Of a DNA stretch of 64,000 bases, positions 12,060 to 22,800 are shown in pieces. Origin of the DNA: Siphonodentalium dalli (taxonomy: Eukaryota > Mollusca > Scaphopoda > Gadilida > Siphonodentaliidae). Under the pieces are notes generated by a model that saw only the letters and a list, made by a program, of their open reading frames with translations, was not told where the DNA came from and ran no database searches. The position numbers and the translations under genes are program-made. The DNA lies in assembly GCA_032622095.1 (NCBI GenBank), contig CP136061.1:220445148-220509147 (forward strand), given 5' to 3'. The stretch's first letter is position 1; each line of letters starts with the position of its first letter.

Positions 12060-12434
12060 TTAGTCTGTGATTCGATGTGAGTATATATATAGGGGGCGAT
12101 TGAGTCCTGGTCCTGTGGAATATCCGTCGTATATATAGAGCTGATTTGGTATTGGCACCTGACACCCGCAGGTTACATTGCTATGTGGGGGGGGATAGTT
12201 CGGTGTAAATGTGGTCGGTTGATGGAACCCCTGGAATGTACAAAACATGCAAACAACATGATACGATATGTGCATAGATGAAAGCATGAAAATGACAGTA
12301 ACAATAATGAAGAAATGGTGATATGAAATAATGATGGTTTGGTGATGGGGTTCCATCGTGTGTCGGCTGGCGCGGTTTTTGGTTCGAGACGGGGGGTGCT
12401 TCAAGTTATTTACGATGTTCAGCAGGACAAGCAT
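12060..12434 (-). CDS. Small upstream ORF of the dead retrotransposon (unknown function)
   Basis: A 124-codon frame starts with ATG at 12,434 and ends nine bases before the start of the main ORF at 12,050. It encodes a hydrophobic stretch (about residues 34-52, rich in I, V, F, H) followed by a Pro/Tyr-rich tail, with no recognised domain. The full-length copy has a shorter frame at the same place (39,772-40,008), and part of the nucleotide sequence is similar. It may be a leader or rudimentary ORF1, or a chance frame in the 5' UTR; I cannot tell. In this dead copy it would no longer matter. Confidence 0.35.
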   Translation of the reverse strand: MLVLLNIVNNLKHPPSRTKNRASRHTMEPHHQTIIISYHHFFIIVTVIFMLSSMHISYHVVCMFCTFQGFHQPTTFTPNYPPPHSNVTCGCQVPIPNQLYIYDGYSTGPGLNRPLYIYSHRITD

Positions 12435-12452
12435 GCAGCGATTTTTTAGGGG

Positions 12453-12470
12453 AGAGAGAGAGAGAGAGGG
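12453..12470. repeat. (GA)n microsatellite
   Basis: Uninterrupted GA run of about eight units, in the presumed 5' leader region of the dead retrotransposon. Confidence 0.8.
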
Positions 12471-13326
12471 AGCTGTCGTTATTTAGGTCCTTGGTTCGTT
12501 GTGGGAAACTGATAAGTTGGTACTCAGACGCTATACCAACTGTGGGAGTGTAGCCTTTTTCTAGCATCGCTGTAAATCTCAAAGAAATCGACCATTCCAC
12601 TCCATATATATCATCGTATGAAATACGTTTAATTGTAAATATTTACATCTCGATTTGAGATGCGACAAAAAAAAACGGCGATTATCTAAGGCATATTATT
12701 TCACCATCGAGTGTCATTGCATTTAATTTATATATCAGAATGATGGTGTGAGCACTGTAAATTTATATTAATAATGACTTTGATCAAGAAATTTTCCTTT
12801 TTCGATCACCCAACCGGAGTGTTTTACATCACTTTAAATCGAGTGGCTAACATATTTGTTGTTGCGGCTTACCGTACTATTTGATGAAATTGGGTCAAAT
12901 GGTTTTATGGAAATCGCGTGGTCCATTTGCCAGCGGCGTGTTTCGGGATTTCCTCTCACTCTCTCTCGCCAAATGCCGCTTAAAGGGATACTGTACCCAA
13001 AATGTTGTTGTTGGTTTCTATAGTCTCCGGGTCGGAGAATAAGGTAACAATTTTTCCATTATTTGAAAGTCTGATGAGTACGAAGTAGTGTTACGGATGG
13101 CAAATTTACCGGAATGCAAAAATACAAATTGTCGTTGTCGAGTAATTTTTGTACAGTTTTCAACCAAATGTATCAAATTAAAGTTTTATTATATGCATAA
13201 TAGTCCCATATACTCATTTAAGTTATTGTGTCGTCACTAGTCAGTGAGTGGCTTGAGTTTTCTCCCCGTATCATCATAATGTTTTAAACGATCGCGTGTG
13301 CCATCCGTTTACCAATCCAGTATCCC

Positions 13327-15177
13327 AGCTAAAGATAACCCCAAAACATTCTGGGACTATGTATCGAGACGTACGAAGACGAAGACAGGGATAGCAAACC
13401 TAGAGAAAGCAGATGGAAGTATTCACACGGGAACCTAAAGGAAACATCCCAGATATAGATATGAAGACAATAAAGCATGAGATGGAAGACCTTGAAGTGA
13501 CTGCAGAGGGAGTAGAGATTAGGCTATCAAAACTCAAACCATGCAAGTCCCAGGGTCCTGCCAATATACACCCTAAAATCCTAAAAGAGCTAGCGAAGGA
13601 ACTAAGCATACCAATATCACAAATCTTCAATAACAGCCTACGACTAGGAATATTACCAAATGAATGGAAAACAGCAAACATATCTGCTATATACAAAAAG
13701 GGGGAAAAATCTAAACCAAACAACTATCGCCCAGTCAGCCTAACCAGTATAGTAGGCAAAGCTCTGGAGGCAAGAATAAGGGATAAAATAATGGACCATA
13801 TGAGAAATAACCAACTATTTAGTAAGAAGCAATTTGGGTTCATCAAGGGACGATCTACAACATTACAGCTACTGCACTCATTGGAAAAGTGGACCAAGAC
13901 CATAAATGAAGGATATGCAACACATGTAATTTATATGGACTTCCAGAAAGCATTTGATACTGTTCCACATCAAAGACTACTGCATAAAGCAAGAAGCTAC
14001 GGAATAAATGGGAATATATTGGAATGGATAGAGAATTTTTTACAGGGAAGACAACAAAGAGTGATGATAAACGGCGAAGCGTCAACAACACGAGAAGTAA
14101 TAAGTGGAATACCCCAAGGAAGCGTGCTCGGACCCATATTATTTGTCATATATATAAATAACCTTCCATCCAACGTCAAATCGGATGTCATGATGTTTGC
14201 AGACGACACTAAAATTTACAGGGAAATACAGGGTATATCAGATGTGGATGCATAACAGAATGACTTAGATGAACTCCAGACATGGTCAGACAAGTGGCTT
14301 TTGAAATTTCACCCAGATAAATGTGTGACAATGAACATTGGCACGAAAACAGAAGAGCCAATCTATCACATGAAGAACAAAGATGGACAATATGTACAAC
14401 TAAAGGAGGTAAATGAAGAGAAAGATATAGGAGTCACAACTGATAACAAACTGAAATTTGACCAACATATAAATGAGAAAATACAGAAAGCAAATGCAGT
14501 CACTGGAGCTATACGCAGAGCATTTACGCACATGGACACCAAAACAATGCTGAAACTATACAAAAGTCTGGTGAGACCACATCTAGAATATGCCCAACCG
14601 GCCTGGAGTCCACATTTAAAGAAAGACATTGAAATGCTCGAGAAAGTCCAAAAAAGATTCACAAAACTAATACCAGAATTAAAAGAACTACCATATGAAG
14701 AAAGACTAAAGAAGCTAAATATATCAACACTTAACTACAGAAGAATAAGAGGAGATATGATAGAATGCTTCAAGATATTTAACACCTATGATCCGGAAGT
14801 GAATGACATATTAAGAAGAAGCACCGAACTCAGAACCAGAGGACATAATTATAAATTATTTCTGGAAGGAGCAAACAGGGACGTGAGGAAATACTCATTC
14901 AGCCTAAGAGCGGTGGAGCCATGGAATCATCTAGCAGAAAAAGTCGTCTATGCAGAAGACATGAATTCATTCAAAAACAATCTCGATTACCATTGGCAGG
15001 ACCAAGAAATTAAATTAAATTTCAAGGCTGAATTGAGGCTGACAGACCCTGATACGATCAGTCAAACAAAAAACAAAAATTCAGGAGAGTTCGGAGAAAT
15101 AGAAGATGAAGAATCAGAGGTGGAGATAGTGGCATCTATAGAAGCCAGCGTCCACTAACAACATAAGGTTACATAAG
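13327..15177 (+). mobile_element. 5'-truncated CR1-like non-LTR retrotransposon
   Basis: The copy begins in the middle of the coding region ('NPKTFWDYV' frame from about 13,331) and ends just after the stop codon with the short tandem 'acataaggtt acataaggt'. Short 3' tandem tails of this sort are typical of CR1/L2-group elements. GTATCCC stands on both sides (13,320-13,326 and 15,178-15,184), a plausible 7-bp target-site duplication. The family differs from the elements at 9,090 and 38,541. Confidence 0.8.
13413..15158 (+). pseudogene. Reverse transcriptase (CR1-like non-LTR), one nonsense codon
   Basis: The ORF 13,413-14,255 encodes RT motifs in order (residues in this frame): 'NYRPVSL' (104-110), 'GFIKGRST' (142-149), 'YMDFQKAFD' with catalytic Asp176 (174-182), 'SGIPQGSVLGP' (231-241), 'FADD' (262-265). 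An in-frame TAA at 14,253-14,255 interrupts it, and the same frame continues from 14,256 to 15,158 with the thumb and C-terminal region ('KFHPDKC', 'KLYKSLVRPHLEY', 'LEKVQKRFTKL'). Upstream coding sequence from 13,331 lies in another frame, so there is also a frameshift near 13,410-13,435. The endonuclease is missing through 5' truncation. The copy cannot retrotranspose, but few lesions suggest a fairly recent insertion. Confidence 0.9.
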
Positions 15178-15425
15178 GTATCCCTCAATTAATTTGATTA
15201 CGTCTGGTACACGGAAATTCGTAATTTACATTACGCCATTTTATGGCTCCAGTCATAAATGAAATTTATATCAAATTATTAACTTTGATTTTAAGATAGC
15301 CTATTAACCTGAGCGTTTACAGAATACATCTTCGACTCAAATTACTTATGTTTCTATATATTATCGACATTAGATCGTTGTTATCACCTGAAATTTATTG
15401 AAAATGGCGTACAGTACCCCTTTAA

Positions 15426-16525
15426 GTTGTAAATGATTTACTTGGCTAAAAGGTACCAAAAGTAACATGTATGTGTTTTCCGTATGTATCTATTTGCTTG
15501 TCGCAGTGGTAGTAGCCACAGTGGCTAACATTTAAGTGGAAAAACAATTATCTAAGCACTGTAGTCGAACTGTTCTATTTTTAGCTGCGTTTGACAATTG
15601 CAGTTCATTGAACTGGAAATATCAGTAATTGATTTTAGTTTAAAGGAATGTATCAGAGTACTCTTGGCTGCTTTTCTGTTCACAACTGCCGGGCAGGGGG
15701 GGGGGGGGGTAACACAAATTAAGCAATTGATGTTCATAATTCCAGTTAACGATGAGTGGTCAGGTGACCTATTCCGAATGGGCATCTCCATGCAAAATCT
15801 CCGCAGCAACGGTCACAGAGTTGTACATATTTTTTTAACACAGAGAGTCGGTTTGGGTTATTTGTTTTTGTTTTTCTCCATGAGAAACTTGGTGTATTTA
15901 TATATAAAAAAAATTCAAAACTATGTGAAGTGTTGTTGGTTCAAGAGAAGAATTCTCGAAATAGATTTATAGCAAAGATTTGTAATTTACCAGGCCTTCT
16001 GCGGTCAAATGTTTTGACTGTTTATTGATATGACTGCTACAACTGCTTCATATATAAACCTTGCTGCGGGAGATCTGCCAGGAAATCCCCATTCAAAAAA
16101 AATTCCTGCCCACTCCTTAACATGCAATATCATTTATCAAAATTGTTTGTACATAATTAAGGTGGAGATAAACACTATAGCCTTGCCATTTTGCCAAGGC
16201 AATAGTTACAATTATAAATAATTGTAAGTGGGATTTCTTCCAATTTCAGGGACTTAGGTATGGGTTTTTATTTGCCCATTTCCATATGATTTACAATTTA
16301 AGTTACCATGCAAGTCATTATGGACTCCTAGGTGCCCAATGATAGTGTTGACATTATTGTTTGCAAGAATTTTAATTTTTTTGGAAGAGGATATGGAGTG
16401 TGATTTCCATAACAGTTTATTTTAGTGACTATTTCTGTCTGGCACTATTATTAAGCCATCACCATCATTTAGACCACAGGAGTGTGGTATGAATTGTGGT
16501 TATTATTCAATGTCATTTGGTGTAC
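15426..16525. other. Unassigned stretch with a G homopolymer
   Basis: No gene is recognised. A run of 13 Gs lies at about 15,696-15,709. The frames at 15,552-15,972 cross this run, oppose one another and carry no motif. Confidence 0.45.
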
Positions 16526-16527
16526 TA

Positions 16528-16732
16528 CAGTAATGCTCCAAAGAATCGACCCCTCAACTAAAGCCGAAACCCCAGGCAACCCTCCGGGACCCAGTCGAGA
16601 ATATGGCCTGTCGCCCCCATCGGAAAGCTCTCACAGTGAGCTTTCCGATGAAAGCCACACCCCCGACCAAATCCCGAAAAGCCACCCACAACTCCTCAGC
16701 GGCTAAGGAGTCGATCAATTAGGGCATTACTG
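16528..16732. mobile_element. TA-flanked palindromic MITE (CAGTAATGC ends)
   Basis: Ends CAGTAATGC and GCATTACTG are flanked by TA dinucleotides (16,526-16,527 and 16,733-16,734), as in Tc1/mariner-type elements. The centre has an inverted 'catcggaaagctc/gagctttccgatg'. A 212-bp relative lies at 46,805-47,016. The interior here is unusually GC-rich and diverged. Confidence 0.8.
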
Positions 16733-16739
16733 TACATTA

Positions 16740-18064
16740 TTCAGTAGGTTAATAGGATGGTTTAAACCTGGTAGAATATACAACAGCTATTGTTATAGCC
16801 TTAAATAACCATATTTTACAAAGCATAATTTTAGCATATACATGTACCCAGTATCGGTGTTGGAAATGCTCTTAGTAGAGTAAAGTGATCTCTCCTAGTA
16901 ATGATTTGAGTGTCAAGTAGTATATTTAACAGAACTCTAGCTATTAGAGTTTAGCATATAAATGCAATATGTTGTGTAATTAGGTGCATACTTACTAGTT
17001 TAAATGTGAAGATGATTTTTTTATTTTTTTTTGTTTTGTTTTGTTTTAATTGTGACTTTTGCTCAATCTGTCATTTTAAGGAGTACCGGAATGTACATGT
17101 ATAAAACAGTTTGTCCCAAAATACGTTAAGGTTTTCTTACTACTTGTCTTTGTTGAGACATACCTTGGTACACTACAATTCAAAACTATGTGTTGGGGAT
17201 ATCACATCTTTACTATACTATTTGAGTGGTGGACTGGTTTATCAAAATTTCTCAAAAAGTTCTACCCAAAGCGCACTGGTGACCATTAGGCTAGTGGGGA
17301 AAATATTATTATTAATTTATTTCATTTCATTTTCCATTTATTTTTTATTGTTATAACTATTTTTTTTGTTTTTATTGTTGTTTTTTTTTGGAATGGCTTT
17401 GTTTCTTTGTAAACACCTTCTTTTTTTTTTGTTGAGATTAAGGTCAGATCTATTATTATAATTTAGATATATAAGTACAAAGTAGGTTATGTAGATGCTA
17501 TCTAGTGCCAAATATTGGCACTATGTAGTACCAAATTGTTGGCACTCAATGTAAATAGGTTATATATAGTACCAAATACTGATGCTATATAATACCAAAT
17601 GTTGTTACCATGTAGTACCATATTGTTTTCACTCAATGTAAATGTTATGTGTGATGTACTGATTGGGAACTTGAAAATATAATTCATCACCCGATATAGA
17701 CCCATGGTCTAGACGAATCATCGACTCCATTACTACAATAGACTACTAAGTAGCTTCGTAATGGTCGAGATATTCACTAATCTGAATTATTACGAGTCAA
17801 GAGTTACGGCAATTAATTTTAAAATACAAGCCCTCTAAATTAATACATACTTCTGAATAATGGCACACATGAAGCCAACCCAATATCACTCAGCCATTTG
17901 CAGACACGTTCTAAATTCCGGAATCAAGGTGAATATCCGCCAGTTTCTTCCAGCAAGACCGTTCCGGGTCCCATGGTGGTGTTATTTGATAGAACAGGAG
18001 TAAATAGCTGAAATCGCGTGCTTTTGAAACTGATGCCTATATGGGGTACAACGAAGTACCGTAT
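16740..18064. other. Unassigned AT-rich stretch
   Basis: T-rich low-complexity runs (17,020-17,045 and 17,335-17,430) and the 'gtaccaaat' tandem block described separately. No gene or RNA seen. Confidence 0.45.
17495..17650 (+). repeat. Degenerate 'tagtaccaaat..ggcactc' tandem repeat
   Basis: About five diverged units of 30-35 bp around 'tagtaccaaat', 'gttggcactcaatgtaaat' and 'atgctatata'. The opposing 67-codon frame over the block is an accident of the repeat. Confidence 0.7.
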
Positions 18065-18065
18065 A

Positions 18066-18465
18066 TTAACCCTTTACCCAACAAACCGGCCATAACCGGC
18101 CAAATAAAGCTTCAACAGCCTAAAATATCTTCGGTCTGTCTCAATAGAACCATACAGATATGGATATCATTGGAACCGGTTCCTTGACCACATTGTGATA
18201 GTTACAGTTATGCCCTGTGCCAATGCATTCTCTTATATATGCGAGTCGACCATAGGTCGCCTCGCATATATAAGAGAATGCATTGGCCTAAACAAAATCT
18301 TTTTTTAACACTTTTTACCATTTTTTCTTACATTCTTTAACAATTTTATAATTTTTAATGTGTTAAGCCAATGCATTCTCTTATATATGCGAGGCGACCT
18401 ATGGTCGACTCGCATATATAAGAGAATGCATTGGCACAGGGCCCTTCTGTTGGGTAAAGGGTTAA
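18066..18465 (+). mobile_element. TTAA MITE, CCCTTTACCCAACA family, copy 1
   Basis: Flanked by TTAA at 18,066-18,069 and 18,462-18,465, with terminal inverted repeats CCCTTTACCCAACA/TGTTGGGTAAAGGG. Inside are two long hairpins (18,209-18,286 and 18,367-18,435) that are reverse complements of one another, each with arms 'ccaatgcattctcttatata' and a GTCGACCATAGGTCGCC loop region, separated by a T-rich spacer. Sister copies lie at 51,664-52,043 and, inverted, at 56,573-56,973. Non-coding. TTAA and CCCTTT ends fit piggyBac-type mobilisation. Confidence 0.9.
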
Positions 18466-18469
18466 ATTG

Positions 18470-19190
18470 TATAAGGTGCTCAAGATAGATTTGAAACTAT
18501 CAAGAATCAGAATCGGCTGCTACTTCCCTGAGTGTGAGACAACAATCGTATCAATATATATGACAAATTGTGGGTCAGCCACAGGTATTTGGAATCATTT
18601 TGACTAACCTAGCCATTTCCGCAAGTCAGTATGACTAACTTTGGGGTTAGTCAACTTGATTCTGACTATTATAAAAAGTTCATTATTTCCATTAGTATAT
18701 GCCATTCATTTACATAATGCACGTGTGGGGGCCGGGTGTGAGTAATCACTACCAAGAACGTTTCAGAATCTTATACCCCGAGAATGCGCGTGTGATCCAT
18801 TAGTAGTGTATATATATAATCAAAGGTTGATATATGCACGTGTTTACTTGAATTATATGGTGCAAGTTGCACAATAAACACAAATTCCAGCCCCTACACG
18901 ACGAATGGATAGGCATGGTGTGCGTATGTATAGTAGTAACAATTGTAACGGTTGTTAAAATGCAAACACATAATACGAGTTGGAAGTTCCAAAGAATTAT
19001 AGACGTTAGTGAGACATATATATGGTACGAACTCACTATAATGTTTGACGTGTAGCGAGTCTTTAGTGACTAATATTGACCTCAGTCATAGTGACTAGCA
19101 TTGGCCTTAGGCATAATGACTTAACTTTTATGAACAATAACTATATTTGCAACCATGCATCTGATGACGTTTGGTCAACATGGCCAACGT
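18470..19190. other. Unassigned stretch
   Basis: No gene or RNA recognised; short 'tgactaac' and 'gtgactaatattgacctcag' words recur loosely (18,595-18,670; 19,065-19,125). Confidence 0.4.
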
Positions 19191-19199
19191 AACACTATA

Positions 19200-19350
19200 C
19201 AGTTGTCGCCCGCGATTGAGTGAGACACGGGAATTTGTCGACCGCTCGAGACCTGACATGTCGCCCGGGGGTCGCCAGGCCAGAGAGTGACATTCCAGGT
19301 CGAGAGCGGCAACGAATCCCCGTGTCTCACGCAAACAAGGGTGACAACTG
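19200..19350. mobile_element. Short hairpin MITE
   Basis: Ends CAGTTGTC/GACAACTG at 19,200 and 19,350, preceded by TA on the left. Inner arms 'gtgagacacgggaatt' (19,220) and its inverse ending at 19,330 make almost the whole element fold into a stem. GC-rich centre, non-coding. Confidence 0.65.
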
Positions 19351-19351
19351 T

Positions 19352-19889
19352 TTTGTTATCTGAAGAGGAGTACACACACACCTCCTTAACGGCAGGCCTA
19401 AGTGCGCACCTATGTTATTTAATCCAGTTCGAAAGTTAATTTTATGTTGGAATGCTCGCTTTTTAGAAAATAAAACGTTCAAGTTTTTGGATCAATTAAC
19501 ATCCATCATTTGCGCAGCTATTGTCCGGTCAGTTTGCTGGTCGCATAGTGTGAATCGGTTCACGGAAAGAGGAGTAAAGCAATTTCGAAGTAGAATAGCC
19601 ATGCGGCGAAATTGTCGGTTTCGTTTTAAATGAGCGTATAGACACAGATAGACGTGTTAATTTCGAGATTGCTAAAATGTAAAACTAACAAGTTTTAGTG
19701 GTGCAAAAGAAATTGACAACTGTTACAGACTGTTACGCAACATAAGGATATGTCTAAAGTCGGAACAATGTTTAGCCGAAAGGAAATTGTCAATTGATAT
19801 GCAATAAAGAGTGGCTATTTGAACTTCAGAGACTTGGTACGTAAACGTATTTGTAACGTATGTACACCGTGTATGCAATTGTATGCAGT
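19352..19889. other. Unassigned left flank of the giant palindrome
   Basis: No gene recognised. This stretch has no counterpart beyond the right arm, which defines the left edge of the inverted repeat at about 19,890. Confidence 0.5.
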
Positions 19890-22800
19890 AAATACCAACT
19901 GCAAAATAATGTATATCTATTTGTTCCACAGTATTCATTATTGATATAAAAAGGTCCAATAGTAACATTACACATTACAACGGATTTATATCCGCGATAA
20001 CATCATTTAACATGACATGTTTTAATTGATTGCAAATTAAAAACAATTATGCAAATTAGCAAACACCACAGTTCGCGGGTGTTACGAAACAGTGGGGTTT
20101 ATAAAATGAGTGTTTTGTGAAATTAATAGAGAGCTGTGAGGGGATCTATGAACATTGAGTACTTCGTAGTTCTGTGTTTAGTGGTAATCGCTCAGCGATG
20201 AACAACCCTCGAGGATAACAAGTGATTTGCGGCCCGCCATGTTACACTCTCTCAGCCAATCAGAAAAGAGGATGAAGGATAACACCACATTTTAATTCCA
20301 TTTCAAAAAAGATACAAGTGAATTAGCATTGCATTCCAAACTGTCGTCTGCATGTTATTATTGCTGCGATTCATCGGTACGCTGGCAACGTCTCAAGTTG
20401 AACAGACCGACTCCGGATACCGTTTGTATGAACGTGTGAAATCGTGATAACCAGACCAATTCAGCAAAACTGAACCGAAGGTACGAATACGATTCGCATT
20501 GAGTGACGGCCTCATTACTGTGTATATAGGACGAATCCCATCTTCAGAACAAGAACACATCCCAAATATACCCTGTCGCGCATGCATTGTAGAGCATACG
20601 GCGGTACTAACAATTGGTCTCATTTACGACGTATTCAATAATTCTCCATATGAAGGTGTATAGTGGTATGCTGACCCATATAGTAGACATGTTTTGTGAA
20701 AATATCGATAAGTCAGCAACCCGGACGCACAACGCTCAATAACGAGCGCCGATTGTCAGAACCGTGATGGTGTGACAGCAAGGCGCTATTGTGCTTCCTT
20801 AGCCACTCCAGATCATCAGAAACTGGGCGAACTGATAGTTCAAATCGATAATACCAGAACTTAGAAATTGACCTGGTCGCATGCAGGGATGTGGTGATTA
20901 CATGCCTAAAGTATCTGATTAAATACAAATACTGTTATATTTGTCGATTATAAATAAAATACAAATACTTTTCCAGTTGATATATTTGACTACAAATTCA
21001 ATACTTTTCTAAAGGTAATCAAATACGTTTTGATTACATCTGATCAACATGAAATGATATAATGAAGATATTCACATGTTCCAGTTGTATTGATTATCTA
21101 CCTGTCCTGACCTCGTATTATTGACACGTATATACGCTCTGAAAGCAGTGACAAGGAGTCAAACATTTTGGGAATGTCCTGTTTCTAACGGAAGCAATCA
21201 GTCAGTTGTAGCATTATCATTGCCAATGCAGTGATGTCGGTATGTCCCGCTAAATTTGCTAGTGACCGAGGCCGCAATGGTCAAAACGACTATCTGGCAC
21301 GTGATGGCACTTCGTCCAGTCAAAAGACAGTATGACTCTCTGTGAGCATGAGGTATGTACTAGTGTAAAACATATACCACTGCGGGGTGAGTTTGTCTCT
21401 TTTACGATGTATATATTCAATAATTCTGCGTGGAAAAGTACACTGTCAGAATCCTACAAGCACAACACCCAATACCGGACGCCGATTGTTCGGACCATGA
21501 TAGTTGGGCACCAAGAGCGATCTTACGAGTTCAAATGGATACTAACGGAAATTAGAAATGACAAGGTCGCATGACCAAACATATGTGCATAAGCTAAGCT
21601 TCGGTGGAGTCATATGTGCTCAAAGCTGCGAAAATGTGTTGAATGATTTGTGAATGTCCTACGGGTGACCTGCATGTGATGACACACATTAAACGGTAGC
21701 AACACCAACGTTGTAATTTGAATTCATCTGCAACTTGCGATCTTAGATTTCAAATCGACATACTGACGGAAAGTATAATTGACACCGTCGCATGTTCCAA
21801 TGACGTTGTTGATTTGCCAACGAATTATGGTATTAGTAACACGTGTGTCCCCAAAACACGGAGTAAGAGTGATTGGGAATGTCCTGGTGGTGACGAAACC
21901 AATAATCAGTCAGCACTTGCACTATATTTGCCAAAGCTCAGATGCTCATATGTCTCTCTCATTTAGCTCCCATAACTGATCTCGGGAAATAGTGTGTAAT
22001 ATATACCGGCCGTGTTAGCAATTTGTCTCACTGACGATGTATTCGATCATTTTCAATATTAAAGTGTATATACGACATGACAACCCCGCATAGTAGATTG
22101 GTTTTGTGAAAATATCGATAAGTTAACAGCCCGGACACACAACGCTCAATAACGAGCGCCGATTGTCCGAACCGTGGTGGGACACCGAGGACACTATTAT
22201 CCTTACTTAGCCTATCTCATTCACCTGCAACTGACTACATTCGAATTCGAATCGATAATACCATACACTAATATTGACACGGTAACATGTTTCACGTCTG
22301 TGGATTGGCTAACATGTCCTTGTGTTGCCTATCACCAAAACTGCGAATATTAGTTGAATGACGTGTGAATGTCCTTCAATTGACGAAAGGTATCTGACAG
22401 TAGTATATGCCAATACATTGGGCAATGCACCGATGCCGAGATGTCTTGCTCGTTTAGCTCTCACAACAATCCAGGTCAACTAGATCCATGTGTGTATCAA
22501 CCAATTCTTCGATCAGTGAACAATTTTCTTGATGAAAGGCAAATTTTCCATGAAATATGGAATGCGTTCGGCTAAAATTGTGTTTTTGTCGATAATGATA
22601 ATTGAACGATCTCTGTATTACAGAACAGAAACAGAATAAATAGTCCTGTCCACTGGAAATATTTGAACATTTCAATGTCTCTGTCTCTTGACTAGCACTC
22701 AAGCCTATTTCGACAATCTGTCTTTTGGCAACAAATCCCAATGGCAATGGCCCACACTAAGCTGAACTGCCAGATCTGAATTTTTCTTTATTTGTGATAC

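Larger units (their letters stand above)
9090..12434 (-). mobile_element. Dead non-LTR retrotransposon, same family as 38,541-43,706
   Basis: On the minus strand this reads: small upstream ORF, 2A-like leader, endonuclease, reverse transcriptase, 3' tail. The 3' terminus ('aataaaatatgtttaaa' on the minus strand, plus 9,090-9,107) matches the terminus of the full-length copy at 43,687-43,703, which ties the two together. The 5' limit is uncertain; 12,434 is the start of the upstream ORF. The 3' end abuts GTACT-type minisatellite words, so no target duplication was recognised. Confidence 0.85.
12980..15425. mobile_element. TTAA-flanked DNA element carrying a nested retrotransposon
   Basis: The left end TTAAAGGGATACTGTACCC (12,980-12,998) is matched in inverted orientation by the right end at about 15,407-15,425 (17 of 19 positions). 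TTAA at both ends fits piggyBac-type target choice. Without the retrotransposon at 13,327-15,177 the element would be about 600 bp, with no transposase, so it is a non-autonomous element split by a later insertion. Confidence 0.7.

Noticed and set aside
22454-22747. 97-codon frame present identically in both palindrome arms (also 77-, 88- and 76-codon frames)
   Set aside because: Conservation is explained by the near-identity of the arms at DNA level; no motif, and frames overlap on both strands.
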